Shown here piece by piece: positions 1-7,624 of a stretch of DNA of 64,000 bases. Source of the stretch: CAVQWT01 sp963717705 (GTDB taxonomy: Bacteria; Pseudomonadota; Gammaproteobacteria; Burkholderiales; Casimicrobiaceae); contig CAVQWT010000005.1 of NCBI GenBank assembly GCA_963717705.1, positions 62,001 through 126,000 on the forward strand, given 5' to 3'. The position numbers and the translations under genes are program-made. The notes below the pieces were generated by a model. It searched no databases. It was given only the letters and a program-made list of their open reading frames with translations, and was not told the DNA's origin. Every line of letters starts with the position of its first letter. Within the stretch, counting starts at the first letter, position 1.

Positions 1-165
1 GTCCATGTTGGCCGCGATGATCGGGATGCCGGCGTACTCGCCGCCGGCGTGGCGGAAGCGGAACTCGCGCGAGATGTCGACGTCCGACCGCGTGCCCAGC
101 GTCGAGCGCTTGGGGCGGATCAGGACGTCCTTGAAGTCGAGCTTGATTTCGGTTTCGATGCGCAT
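1..165 (-). CDS. guaC: GMP reductase, N-terminal part (runs off window)
   Basis: Converts GMP to IMP with NADPH in purine interconversion, in the cytoplasm. Only the first 55 codons are present. The visible start MRIETEIKLDFKDVLIRPKR and the later IIAANMD follow the N-terminus of proteobacterial GuaC closely, including the start of the IMPDH/GMPR barrel. The ATG at 165-163 follows a perfect AGGAGG (complement of about 171-176), which fixes the start. A terminator-like hairpin lies about 25 bases upstream. The gene is divergent from the HAD phosphatase gene on the other strand. Confidence 0.9.
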   Translation of the reverse strand, partial: MRIETEIKLDFKDVLIRPKRSTLGTRSDVDISREFRFRHAGGEYAGIPIIAANMD

Positions 166-189
166 CGCAGGCCTCCTGCCGGCGGGCAG

Positions 190-222
190 AAAAAACGCCG
201 GCTCCCGAGGCCGGGTCCGGCG
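190..222 (-). terminator. Terminator-like hairpin with U-tract in guaC leader
   Basis: On the minus strand, CGCCGG (222-217) pairs with CCGGCG (201-196), with an inner CCCG/CGGG stem, followed directly by six T (195-190). It points towards guaC and ends about 25 bases before its ATG. No minus-strand gene lies upstream, so it is either an attenuator in the guaC leader or a 5' stem-loop. A TAGAAT at 238-233 could be the -10 box, though no good -35 is visible. Confidence 0.5.
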
Positions 223-331
223 ATGACGGATTCTACGCGGAAATCGCGGGCGGGGCAGGCGCCCCCCTTCCCTTCGCGCGAGGTCCGCCGCAAACTGGCA
301 GTCTCCTCAAATTCTGTCGTGGAGCCGCCCG

Positions 332-1084
332 GTGGCATTGCGCGCCCTGATCTTCGACGTCGACGGCACGCTGGCCGACACCGAGCGCGACGGCCACCGG
401 GTCGCGTTCAACGCGGCCTTCCGTGAGGCCGGCCTCGACTGGGACTGGGATCCCGCGATCTACGGTCGCCTGCTCGACGTGTCCGGCGGCAAGGAGCGCC
501 TCCGGCACTTCCTGGACACGAGCGGCGCCGATCGCGCCGGCCGCGGCGACGTCGACGGACTGATCGCCGCGCTGCACGCGGCGAAGACCCGCCACTACAC
601 CGCGATGCTCGCGACCGGCGCGATCCCGCTGCGGGCTGGCGTCGCGCGGCTGCTCCGCGATGCGCGCGCCGCGGGACTGCGGCTGGCGATCGCCACGACG
701 ACCACGCCGGAAAACGTGTCCGCGCTGCTGCGCCACAGCCTCGCCCCCGACGCCGAAAGCTGGTTCGCGACGATCGCCGCCGGCGACGTGGTGCCGGCGA
801 AGAAGCCGGCGCCGGACATCTACGAGCTGGCGCTTGCGCAGCTGCACCTGCCCGCCGCGGAGTGCCTGGCTTTCGAGGACTCCGAGAACGGCATCCGCGC
901 GAGCCGCGGCGCGGGGCTGCGGACCGTGGTGACGGTCAACGACTACACGCGCGGCCAGGACTTCACCGGCGCGGTCAGCGTGCTGGACGGCCTGGGCGAG
1001 CCCGGCTCGCCGGCACGGGTGCTGGCGGGCGCAGCGCCGCGCCTCGGCCACGTGACGCTGGACGACCTCGAGGCCTGGGCCTGA
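332..1084 (+). CDS. HAD-superfamily phosphatase, CbbY/Gph-like
   Basis: Probable cytoplasmic phosphatase or phosphomutase of the CbbY/phosphoglycolate phosphatase group, 250 residues. HAD motif I is at residues 9-17 (DVDGTLADT, nucleophile D9 and acid D11). A Thr-rich motif II follows (ATTTT), then a motif III lysine in VPAKKPAPD and motif IV in FEDSENG. The helical cap between motifs I and II is of CbbY size. The start is GTG at 332, with GGAG upstream. There are no Calvin-cycle genes nearby, so the substrate cannot be assigned. It is convergent with gltL. Confidence 0.85.
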   Translation: MALRALIFDVDGTLADTERDGHRVAFNAAFREAGLDWDWDPAIYGRLLDVSGGKERLRHFLDTSGADRAGRGDVDGLIAALHAAKTRHYTAMLATGAIPLRAGVARLLRDARAAGLRLAIATTTTPENVSALLRHSLAPDAESWFATIAAGDVVPAKKPAPDIYELALAQLHLPAAECLAFEDSENGIRASRGAGLRTVVTVNDYTRGQDFTGAVSVLDGLGEPGSPARVLAGAAPRLGHVTLDDLEAWA

Positions 1085-1098
1085 GAGCCCCCTTCCGC

Positions 1099-1120
1099 CG
1101 CGCGGCGATTCGGCCGCGCG
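1099..1120. terminator. GC hairpin between convergent HAD gene and gltL
   Basis: CGCGCGGC (1099-1106), a six-base loop, then GCCGCGCG (1113-1120): a perfect 8-bp stem in the 39-bp gap between two convergent genes. There is no U-tract on either side, so it may only pause polymerase or protect the 3' ends. Confidence 0.4.
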
Positions 1121-1123
1121 CGT

Positions 1124-1858
1124 TCAGTGGTGCAGGATCTTGGCCAGGAACTGCTGCGCGCGCTCCGAGCGAGGCTTGCCGAAGAAGTCGTCCTTGGTCG
1201 CGTCCTCGACGATCCGGCCGTGGTCCATGAAGATCACGCGGTGCGCGACCTTGCGCGCGAAGCCCATCTCATGGGTGACGACCATCATCGTCATCCCGTC
1301 CTTCGCGAGCTGCACCATCACGTCGAGCACCTCGTTGATCATCTCGGGGTCGAGTGCCGACGTCGGCTCGTCGAACAGCATGCAGATCGGGTCCATCGAC
1401 AGCGCGCGGGCGATCGCGACGCGCTGCTGCTGGCCGCCGGAGAGCTGGCCGGGAAACTTGTCCTTCTGCGCGATCAGGCCGACGCGGTCGAGGAGCTTCA
1501 GGCCCCGCTCGCGCGCCTCGTCGGCGCCGCGGCCCAGCACCTTGACCTGCGCCAGCGCCAGGTTCTGCGTGATCGACAGGTGCGGGAACAGCTCGAAGTG
1601 CTGGAACACCATGCCGACGCGCGCACGCAGCTTGGGCAGGTCGGTCTTCGGGTCGTGGACGCCGACGCCATCGACGGTGATCTGCCCCTTCTGGAACGGC
1701 TCCAGCGCGTTGACGCACTTGATCAGCGTCGACTTGCCCGAGCCCGAGGGTCCGCAGACGACGATGACCTCGCCTTTCTCCACCTTGGTCGTGCAGTCGG
1801 TCAGCACCTGGAACTGGCCGTACCACTTGGACACGGCGGAAATGTCGATCATTGCCAT
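1124..1858 (-). CDS. gltL: Glutamate/aspartate ABC transporter ATPase
   Basis: ATP-binding subunit that powers uptake of acidic amino acids through GltJK, 244 residues. Walker A GPSGSGKST is at residues 36-44, the signature LSGGQQQR at about 139-146, Walker B ICMLFDEPTS at about 158-167, and the H-loop in VVTHEMGF. It has the usual length and sequence of the polar-amino-acid (GlnQ/GltL) family. It is the last gene of gltI-gltJ-gltK-gltL, 13 bases after gltK. The substrate assignment rests on the operon and on GltI. Confidence 0.93.
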   Translation of the reverse strand: MAMIDISAVSKWYGQFQVLTDCTTKVEKGEVIVVCGPSGSGKSTLIKCVNALEPFQKGQITVDGVGVHDPKTDLPKLRARVGMVFQHFELFPHLSITQNLALAQVKVLGRGADEARERGLKLLDRVGLIAQKDKFPGQLSGGQQQRVAIARALSMDPICMLFDEPTSALDPEMINEVLDVMVQLAKDGMTMMVVTHEMGFARKVAHRVIFMDHGRIVEDATKDDFFGKPRSERAQQFLAKILHH

Positions 1859-1871
1859 TGGTTGGCTTCCT

Positions 1872-2558
1872 TCAGCGGATTATCGCGATCTTCCTCTGCA
1901 GCCGCTTGACCAGCACCGACAGCGTGAAGCAGAGGACGAAATAGACGGCGGCCACGAACAGGTACATCTCGATCAGCCGCGAGTCGCGCTGCGCGACCTT
2001 CGCCGCGGCGCCGACGAAGTCCGTGGCCGAGATGACGTAGACCAGCGAGGTGTCCTGGAACAGGATGATCGTCTGCGTCAGCAGCACCGGGATCATGTTA
2101 CGGAACGCCTGCGGCAGGATGATGAGCCGCATCGACTGGCCGTAGGTCAGGCCCAGCGCGTACGCCGAGTACACCTGCCCCTTCGGGATCGACTGGATGC
2201 CGGCGCGCATGATCTCGCAGAAGTACGCCGCCTCGAACATGATGAAGGTGATGATCGCCGTGCGCTCGGCGCCGACCTGCGGCGGCCGCTCGCCGCCGGT
2301 GATGCTCTGCAGGATCATCGGCACCAGGAAGAAGAACCAGAAGATCACCAGCACCAGCGGGATCGACCGCATCAGGTTGACGTAGCCGGCGGCGAAATTG
2401 GAAAGCACCTTCATCGACGACAGCCGCGCCATCGCCAGCAGCGTGCCGAAGAACAGGCCGCCGACCGCCGAGATCGCGGTCAGCTGCACCGTGTACTGGA
2501 AGCCCTTCCACAGGTACGGCAGCGAAGGCGCGATGACGCCGAAGTCGAGGTTCACCAT
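1872..2558 (-). CDS. gltK: Glutamate/aspartate ABC transporter permease GltK
   Basis: Inner-membrane permease of the HisMQ/GlnP type, 228 residues. An amphipathic start (FGVIAPSLPYLWKGFQYTVQ) is followed by about five membrane segments. The EAA loop that docks GltL lies around EIMRAGIQSIPKGQVYSAYALG. It starts 7 bases after the gltJ stop, so the pair is co-translated, and it forms the heterodimeric channel with GltJ. Confidence 0.92.
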   Translation of the reverse strand: MVNLDFGVIAPSLPYLWKGFQYTVQLTAISAVGGLFFGTLLAMARLSSMKVLSNFAAGYVNLMRSIPLVLVIFWFFFLVPMILQSITGGERPPQVGAERTAIITFIMFEAAYFCEIMRAGIQSIPKGQVYSAYALGLTYGQSMRLIILPQAFRNMIPVLLTQTIILFQDTSLVYVISATDFVGAAAKVAQRDSRLIEMYLFVAAVYFVLCFTLSVLVKRLQRKIAIIR

Positions 2559-2565
2559 GGCGTCC

Positions 2566-3303
2566 TCACTTTCCGCCGGCGATGTAGCCGGGCACCGCGG
2601 TCCGCCGCTCGATCAGCGCCATCACGCGGTTTGCGGTCATCGAGATGACGATGTAGATCAGCGTCGCCGCGGAAAACGCTTCGAAGAAGTTGAACGTGTA
2701 CTCGCCGATCTCGCGCGAGCGGAACGTGAGCTCGGCGAGCCCGATGGTCAGGGCGATCGACGAGTTCTTGATCAGGTTCATCGTCTCGCTGGTCAGCGGC
2801 GGGATGACGATGCGGAACGCCATCGGCAGCAGCACGAAGCGGTAGACCTGCGGCTGCGTGAGCCCCAGCGCCTGGCCCGCGTAGCGCTGGCCCTGCGGCA
2901 GCGACTGGATGCCGGCGCGCACCTGCTCGGCGATCCGCGCCGAGGTGAAGAGGCCGAGGCAGAGCACCGCCGAGACGAACTGCGCGTAGACGGGGTCGGT
3001 CGAGACCATCCACTGCTTCAGCGGCGGGATGAACTCCGGGATCACGAAGTACCAGAGGAACATCTGCACCAGCAGCGGGACGTTGCGGAAGAGCTCGACC
3101 CAGGCGTTGCCGATGCGCGCCAGCCACTGGTTCGGCACCGTGCGCATGACGCCGATCACCGAGCCGACGGCGAAAGCGATGACCCAGGCGCAGGCCGACA
3201 CCGCGAGCGTCCAGCCCAGGCCCGAGACCAGCAGCTCCCAATACTGGGTGCCGCCTTCCGGGGTCTCCTGGAAGAACACGCCCCAGTTCCAGTTGTAGTT
3301 CAT
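2566..3303 (-). CDS. gltJ: Glutamate/aspartate ABC transporter permease GltJ
   Basis: Second inner-membrane permease subunit, 245 residues. The N-terminus MNYNWNWGVFF and the motif ELFRNVPLLVQMFLWYF are typical of GltJ. The EAA loop is around EQVRAGIQSLPQGQRYAGQALG. The ATG at 3303-3301 follows a GGAGGAGG (purine-rich) site; the frame is open further upstream but that extension is not GltJ-like. A terminator hairpin separates it from gltI, 211 bp upstream, which fits the usual excess of binding protein over permease. Confidence 0.92.
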   Translation of the reverse strand: MNYNWNWGVFFQETPEGGTQYWELLVSGLGWTLAVSACAWVIAFAVGSVIGVMRTVPNQWLARIGNAWVELFRNVPLLVQMFLWYFVIPEFIPPLKQWMVSTDPVYAQFVSAVLCLGLFTSARIAEQVRAGIQSLPQGQRYAGQALGLTQPQVYRFVLLPMAFRIVIPPLTSETMNLIKNSSIALTIGLAELTFRSREIGEYTFNFFEAFSAATLIYIVISMTANRVMALIERRTAVPGYIAGGK

Positions 3304-3418
3304 GCCCCCTCCTCCGCTGCCGCCGTTCGCGCCGGGATTCCGGGACGGCCGCGCGGGCCATGGCCCCGGCGGCACGCCCCGTCGCCGGTCGGGCGTGGCG
3401 GTCCCCGCAGCTTGCCCT

Positions 3419-3460
3419 AAAAACAAACGGGCCGGAAGCGGTCGCCCGCGTTCCGGCCCG
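3419..3460 (-). terminator. Intercistronic terminator between gltI and gltJ
   Basis: On the minus strand, CGGGCCGGAA (3460-3451), a 13-base loop, TTCCGGCCCG (3437-3428), then TTTGTTTTT (3427-3419). The perfect 10-bp stem with U-tract is the best intrinsic terminator in the window. It lies 55 bp after gltI and 116 bp before gltJ, so it probably terminates only partly and sets the GltI to GltJKL ratio. Confidence 0.8.
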
Positions 3461-3514
3461 TCGAGTTCGCGCGCCCCGGCCCCGTGTGGCGGCCCGGGAC
3501 CCGGGATGACGCGG

Positions 3515-4408
3515 TCAGACGCCCTTGTCGTTCGGGTTGGCGAAGGCCTCGCGCAGCGCCTGCGATTCCTCGAAGCTCATGTTGACGCCCTTGGGCGGAA
3601 TCGCGTTGAGGAACCACTTGGCGTAGATCTTGTTGACCTCGCCCGACTTCATCACGCCGGTGATCGTCTTGTCGACCAGCGCCTTGAACTGCGGGTCGTC
3701 CTTGCGCAGCATCATGCTGTACGGCTCGGTGCGCAGCGACTCCTTGATGATCATGTACTCGCCCGGGTTCTGCGAGTTGGCGATCTGGCCGGCGAGCAGC
3801 ACGTCGTCCATCACGAATGCCGAGACGCGGTCCTGCGCCAGCAGCAGGAACGACTCGGCGTGGTCCTTGCCGTAGATTTCCTTGATGTCGGCGGCCTTGG
3901 TCCGCTCGTACCCCTTGAGCAGCGGCACCGCCGTCGTGCCCGACGTCGTCGAGATCGTCTTGCCGTTGAGGTCCGCCAGCGTCTTGATGCCCGAGTTCTT
4001 CTTCACCGCGGCGGTGACGTTGATGACGAAGTACGTCGGCCCGAACGAGACGGTCTTCTGCCGCTCGACCGAGTTGGTCGTCGAGCCGCACTCGAGGTCG
4101 ATGGTGCCGTTCTGCAGCAGCGGGATGCGGTTCGCCGAAGTGACGGGCTGGTAGTTGACCTTCAGCGCGGGCAGCTTGAGGTCGGCCTTGATGGCGTCGA
4201 CGACCTTGGCGCAGAGGTCCATCGCGTAGCCGACCGGTTGCTGCTTGTCGTCCAAGTAGCTGAACGGGATCGAGGACTCGCGGTGGCCGATGGTGATCTG
4301 GCCGGTGTCCTTGATCTTCTTGAGGGTGCCGGTGAGGTCCTGCGCGGCGACGGGAAGCGCGACCAGCGCAGCCAGCGCGACGGCGAGCGAAAGGCGGTTG
4401 TGACGCAT
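3515..4408 (-). CDS. gltI: Glutamate/aspartate periplasmic binding protein
   Basis: Periplasmic receptor that delivers glutamate/aspartate to GltJK, 297 residues. The Sec signal is MRHNRLSLAVALAALVALPVAAQ, followed by DLTGTLKKIKDTGQITIGHR as in GltI of proteobacteria. Family motifs include SIPFSYLDDKQQPVGYAMDL, LECGSTTNSVERQKTVSFGP and ISTTSGTTAVP. The ATG has GGAG upstream. It is first in the operon behind a near-consensus promoter, so the most highly expressed component comes first. Confidence 0.93.
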   Translation of the reverse strand: MRHNRLSLAVALAALVALPVAAQDLTGTLKKIKDTGQITIGHRESSIPFSYLDDKQQPVGYAMDLCAKVVDAIKADLKLPALKVNYQPVTSANRIPLLQNGTIDLECGSTTNSVERQKTVSFGPTYFVINVTAAVKKNSGIKTLADLNGKTISTTSGTTAVPLLKGYERTKAADIKEIYGKDHAESFLLLAQDRVSAFVMDDVLLAGQIANSQNPGEYMIIKESLRTEPYSMMLRKDDPQFKALVDKTITGVMKSGEVNKIYAKWFLNAIPPKGVNMSFEESQALREAFANPNDKGV

Positions 4409-4458
4409 GGGGGTGATCTCCGGAAGAAAGTGGGCGAAAAGTCTGACGCGGCCGGTTG

Positions 4459-4477
4459 CGACCGGGTTAGCCGGTCG
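4459..4477. promoter_or_regulatory. Inverted repeat at gltI transcription start
   Basis: CGACCGG (4459-4465), a five-base spacer, CCGGTCG (4471-4477): a perfect 7-bp inverted repeat immediately downstream of the gltI -10 box, covering the predicted +1. It could be an operator or a 5' stem-loop of the mRNA. No regulator gene is adjacent. Confidence 0.4.
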
Positions 4478-4506
4478 ATTCTACGAGGCCGGCGGCAGAA
4501 TGTCCA
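4478..4506 (-). promoter_or_regulatory. Predicted sigma70 promoter of gltIJKL
   Basis: On the minus strand, -35 TGGACA (4506-4501), a 17-base spacer and -10 TAGAAT (4483-4478): five of six matches in each box at ideal spacing. The start point would be near 4471, with a leader of about 63 bases to the gltI ATG. Confidence 0.65.
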
Positions 4507-4567
4507 AGCCGGACGGCCTGGACGGCGGGAGCGCCGCGCGTGGCGACTTGCCCCTACCCGCGCCGCC

Positions 4568-4573
4568 TATAAT
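4568..4573 (+). promoter_or_regulatory. Consensus -10 box six bases before nnr ATG
   Basis: A perfect TATAAT is followed by CAAAGG and the ATG at 4580. The expected start point (6-7 bases downstream) falls on or next to the A of the ATG, implying a leaderless mRNA. The AAAGG touching the ATG is too close to act as a ribosome site. A weak -35 (GACTTG, 4545-4550) lies at 17-base spacing. Confidence 0.5.
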
Positions 4574-4579
4574 CAAAGG

Positions 4580-6088
4580 ATGCCCGCGAAGCCGCCCCCG
4601 CCCTCCTCCTTGGCCCCCGTCTACCCCGCAGTGGTGCTGCGGCAGGTCGAGCAGGCGGCTGGCGGCGCCCCGCTGATGGAACGCGCGGGCGCTGCCGCGG
4701 CGGCGGTGGCGCAGCGGATGACCGGCGGCGGCCGGGTGCTGGTGCTGGCGGGTCCCGGCAACAACGGCGGGGACGCCTTCGTCGTCGCGCGACTGCTGGC
4801 GGCGGCATTCCACGAGGTGACCGTCGTCTTCTCCGGCGACCCCGCCCGCCTGCCCCCCGACGCCGCTGCGGCGCTGGCGGCCTGGCGCGCCGGCGGCGGC
4901 GCGACCGTCGCGTCGATCCCGCCCGGCTGGCGCGGCGAGCTCGTCGTCGACGGGCTGTTCGGCATCGGCCTCACCCGGCCCGCCGCCGCACCCTACGCGG
5001 CGCAGATCGCCTTCGCCAACGCCGGTGCCGCGCCGGTGCTGGCGCTGGACCTGCCCAGCGGGCTCGACGCCGAGACCGGCCGCGCGCACGGGGAGGCGAT
5101 CCGCGCGACGGCGACCGCAACGTTCATCGCCTGGAAGCCGGGTCTGCTGACCGGCGACGGACCGGATCTCGCCGGCGACGTCAGCGTCCATCCGCTCGGG
5201 CTCGATCCCGAGGCGATCGTCGCCGCGCCGGGCCATCGCCTCGACTGGCCGACGACCGCGCCGCTGGCCGGCGCGGCGCTGGCACGGCCGCGACGCAACG
5301 TCCACAAGGGCACGTTCGGCACGCTCGCCATTCTCGGCGGCGCGCCGGGGATGGCCGGCGCAGCGCTGCTGGCCGGACGCGCGGCGCTGGCCGCGGGGGT
5401 CGGCAAGGTCTGGGTCGGCTTCGTCGCCGAGGCGCGGCCGGAAGTCGACTTCATGCAGCCCGAGCTGATGCTGCGCGCCGCCGCCGACGCGCTCGCGGGC
5501 GACCCCGATGCGATCGTCTGCGGGCCGGGCCTGGGCCGCAGCGACGCCGCGCGGGCGCTGCTCAGCGACGTCATCGCGCGCGCGGTCCCGCTGGCGCTCG
5601 ACGCCGACGCGCTGAATCTGGTCGCCGTCGACGCGGACCTGGCGCGAGCGCTGGCCGGCCGCAGTGCGCCGACGCTGCTGACGCCGCATCCGGCCGAAGC
5701 CGCGCGGCTCGCCGGCGTGGCTACCGCGGACGTCGAGCGCGATCGCGTCGCCGCCGCGCGCGCACTGGCGCAGCGCTTCAATGCAACCGTCGTGCTCAAG
5801 GGTGCGGGCAGCGTGCTCGCCGCCCCCGACGGCAGCTTCGACATCAACGGCTCGGGCAATCCGGGGCTGGCCAGCGGCGGCACCGGCGACGTGCTCGCCG
5901 GCTTCGTCGGCGCGCTGCTGGCGCAGGGTCTCGCGGCGCGGACCGCACTGCGGATCGCGGTCTGCCTGCACGGCGCGGCCGCCGACGCCTGCGTCGGGCG
6001 CGGCGCCGGCCCGATCGGCCTCACCGCGTCGGAGCTGATCCCGCAGGCGCGGGCGCTGCTCAACGCCGCGGCGGCAGGCGCCGCCTGA
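4580..6088 (+). CDS. nnr: Bifunctional NAD(P)H-hydrate epimerase / ADP-dependent dehydratase
   Basis: Repairs damaged nicotinamide cofactors: the N-terminal domain epimerises R/S NAD(P)H hydrate and the C-terminal domain dehydrates the S form with ADP. The protein has 502 residues. YjeF_N covers about residues 1-215 with GPGNNGGDAFVVARLL and LDLPSGLDAETG. The ribokinase-like half follows, with FGTLAILGGAPGMAGA, PLALDADALNL, LTPHPAEAARL and the nucleotide-binding GSGNPGLASGGTGDVLAGF. Fusion in this order is normal for bacteria. The ATG at 4580 is chosen because the YjeF_N start LAPVYPAVVLRQVEQ follows within 12 residues. It is divergent from gltI. Confidence 0.93.
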   Translation: MPAKPPPPSSLAPVYPAVVLRQVEQAAGGAPLMERAGAAAAAVAQRMTGGGRVLVLAGPGNNGGDAFVVARLLAAAFHEVTVVFSGDPARLPPDAAAALAAWRAGGGATVASIPPGWRGELVVDGLFGIGLTRPAAAPYAAQIAFANAGAAPVLALDLPSGLDAETGRAHGEAIRATATATFIAWKPGLLTGDGPDLAGDVSVHPLGLDPEAIVAAPGHRLDWPTTAPLAGAALARPRRNVHKGTFGTLAILGGAPGMAGAALLAGRAALAAGVGKVWVGFVAEARPEVDFMQPELMLRAAADALAGDPDAIVCGPGLGRSDAARALLSDVIARAVPLALDADALNLVAVDADLARALAGRSAPTLLTPHPAEAARLAGVATADVERDRVAAARALAQRFNATVVLKGAGSVLAAPDGSFDINGSGNPGLASGGTGDVLAGFVGALLAQGLAARTALRIAVCLHGAAADACVGRGAGPIGLTASELIPQARALLNAAAAGAA

Positions 6089-6094
6089 CGCGCC

Positions 6095-6112
6095 CTCCGG
6101 CGCCGGCCGGAG
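6095..6112. terminator. Short hairpin between convergent nnr and qor
   Basis: CTCCGG (6095-6100), CGCCGG, CCGGAG (6107-6112): a 6-bp GC stem just after the nnr stop in a 97-bp convergent gap. It has no U-tract, so support as a terminator is weak. Confidence 0.3.
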
Positions 6113-6185
6113 ATCGCGCGCTTCGGGGTGCCGGCCGCCCGCTAACGTCGCCGGTGCGCGGCCGGCCGCGGGCCCCTCGCAGCGG

Positions 6186-7160
6186 TCAGGGCAGCAGCAG
6201 CGTCGCCCCGGTCGTCTTGCGCGACTCGAGCGCGATGTGGGCGGCGGCTGCGTCCGCCAGCGCAAACGTCTGACCCACGTCGGCCTTGAGCTTGCCGGCG
6301 GCCATCAGCCCGAACATCTCGTCGGCCATCGCCAGCAGCGCCTCGCGCGTCGTCGCATGGCTGAACAGCGTCGGCCGCGTCGCGAACAGCGAGCCCTTCT
6401 GCGCCAGCAGGCCCATGTCGAACGGCGGCACCGCGCCCGACGCGGCGCCGAACAGCACCCACAGCCCGCGCGGAGAAAGGCAGTCGAGCGACGCGGGGAA
6501 GGTGTCCTTGCCGATCGAGTCGTAGACCACCGGCACGCCCTTGCCGCCGGTGATTTCGCGCACGCGGTCGACGAAGTTCTCGCGGGTGTAGACGACGGTG
6601 TGCGCGCAGCCGTGGGCGCGCGCGAGTTCGGCCTTGGCGTCGCTGCCGACGGTGCCGATCATCGTCACGCCCAGCGCCTTCGCCCACTGGCACGCGATCA
6701 GGCCGACGCCGCCGGCCGCGGCGTGGAACAGGATGGTGTCGCCGGCGGCGAGCCGCTTGGTCTGCCGGAACAGGTACTGGACGGTCAGGCCCTTCAGCAT
6801 CATCGCCGCCGCGTCGCGCTCGGCGACGCCGGCGGGCAACGGCACCAGCCGGTCGGCCGGCATCACCCGCGACTCGCTGTACGCGCCCAGCGGGCCGCCG
6901 CAGTAGGCGACCCGGTCGCCCTCCTTCAGGTAGCCGACGTCGGCGCCGACGGCCTCGACCACGCCGGCCGCCTCGAGGCCGATGCCCGACGGCAGCGGCA
7001 CCTTGTACGCGCCGGTGCGGTGGTAGGTGTCGATGTAGTTGAGGCCGATCGCCGTGTGGCGCACGCGCGCCTCGCCGGGACCCGGAGCGCCGACGGCGAC
7101 TTCCTCGAGCTTCAGGACTTCGGGACCGCCGGTGGCGTGGAAGCGGATGGCGCGGGGCAT
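6186..7160 (-). CDS. qor: NADPH:quinone reductase, zinc-independent MDR family
   Basis: Medium-chain dehydrogenase/reductase of the quinone oxidoreductase (QorA) group, 324 residues, cytoplasmic. The N-terminal GroES-like domain begins MPRAIRFHATGGPEVLKLEEV. The family motif GLNYIDTYHRTG is present, and the Rossmann motif AAAGGVGLIACQWAKALG binds NADPH. No structural zinc cysteines are visible, as expected for QOR. The start at 7160 is chosen for GGAG eight bases upstream and alignment of MPRAIRF. It lies 40 bases after crcB on the same strand. Confidence 0.9.
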   Translation of the reverse strand: MPRAIRFHATGGPEVLKLEEVAVGAPGPGEARVRHTAIGLNYIDTYHRTGAYKVPLPSGIGLEAAGVVEAVGADVGYLKEGDRVAYCGGPLGAYSESRVMPADRLVPLPAGVAERDAAAMMLKGLTVQYLFRQTKRLAAGDTILFHAAAGGVGLIACQWAKALGVTMIGTVGSDAKAELARAHGCAHTVVYTRENFVDRVREITGGKGVPVVYDSIGKDTFPASLDCLSPRGLWVLFGAASGAVPPFDMGLLAQKGSLFATRPTLFSHATTREALLAMADEMFGLMAAGKLKADVGQTFALADAAAAHIALESRKTTGATLLLP

Positions 7161-7200
7161 GCGGAACTCCTTGGTGATGGGCGGGAAAGACGCGGCGCCG

Positions 7201-7581
7201 TCAGCCGGCAAAGGCACGCCAGGTCGCGAGCCCGGCGACGGTGAGCGCGAGCGAGCCGGCGAGATGGACGAAGGCGAGCCCGATGCCGGCGGCGTAGTCG
7301 CCGCGCAGCAGCAGCTGCGAGACTTCGGCGGAAAAAGTGGAGAAAGTCGTGAGCCCGCCGAGGAAGCCGGTGACGACCACCAGGCGGACTTCCGGCGCGA
7401 GGTCGTGCCGCGCGGCGAAGTACGCCACCGCGATGCCGACGAGGTAGCCGCCGATCAGGTTCGCCGCCAGCGTGCCGAGCGGAAAATGCGGCACGCGCGG
7501 GTTGAGCCAGGTCGACAGCCCCCAGCGCAGCCACGCGCCGAGCGCGGCGCCAATCCCCACGGCGGCGAATCCTCCGAGCAT
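7201..7581 (-). CDS. crcB: Fluoride channel CrcB (Fluc)
   Basis: Small inner-membrane fluoride exporter that works as a dual-topology dimer, 126 residues, four membrane segments. The signatures GTLAANLIGGYLVG (the conserved Asn) and TGFLGGLTTFSTFS (the Phe-box/Thr region) are both present. No fluoride riboswitch fits upstream: the -10 box lies six bases before the ATG, leaving no room for a leader. Transcription may continue into qor. Confidence 0.93.
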   Translation of the reverse strand: MLGGFAAVGIGAALGAWLRWGLSTWLNPRVPHFPLGTLAANLIGGYLVGIAVAYFAARHDLAPEVRLVVVTGFLGGLTTFSTFSAEVSQLLLRGDYAAGIGLAFVHLAGSLALTVAGLATWRAFAG

Positions 7582-7587
7582 CCGGCG

Positions 7588-7593
7588 ATTATA
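7588..7593 (-). promoter_or_regulatory. Consensus -10 box six bases before crcB ATG
   Basis: On the minus strand, TATAAT (7593-7588) is followed by CGCCGG and the crcB ATG (7581-7579). This is the same geometry as nnr, and again predicts a transcript beginning at or next to the start codon. No good -35 is seen. Confidence 0.45.
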
Positions 7594-7624
7594 CGGGGCC
7601 GTGCGCCGGCGCTGCGCGCCCCGA

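Noticed and set aside
3302..6088. A 928-codon plus-strand frame running through gltI into nnr
   Set aside because: The first part lies antisense to gltI and is low-complexity Arg/Ala/Asp sequence typical of high-GC shadow frames; only the part from 4580 is a real protein.
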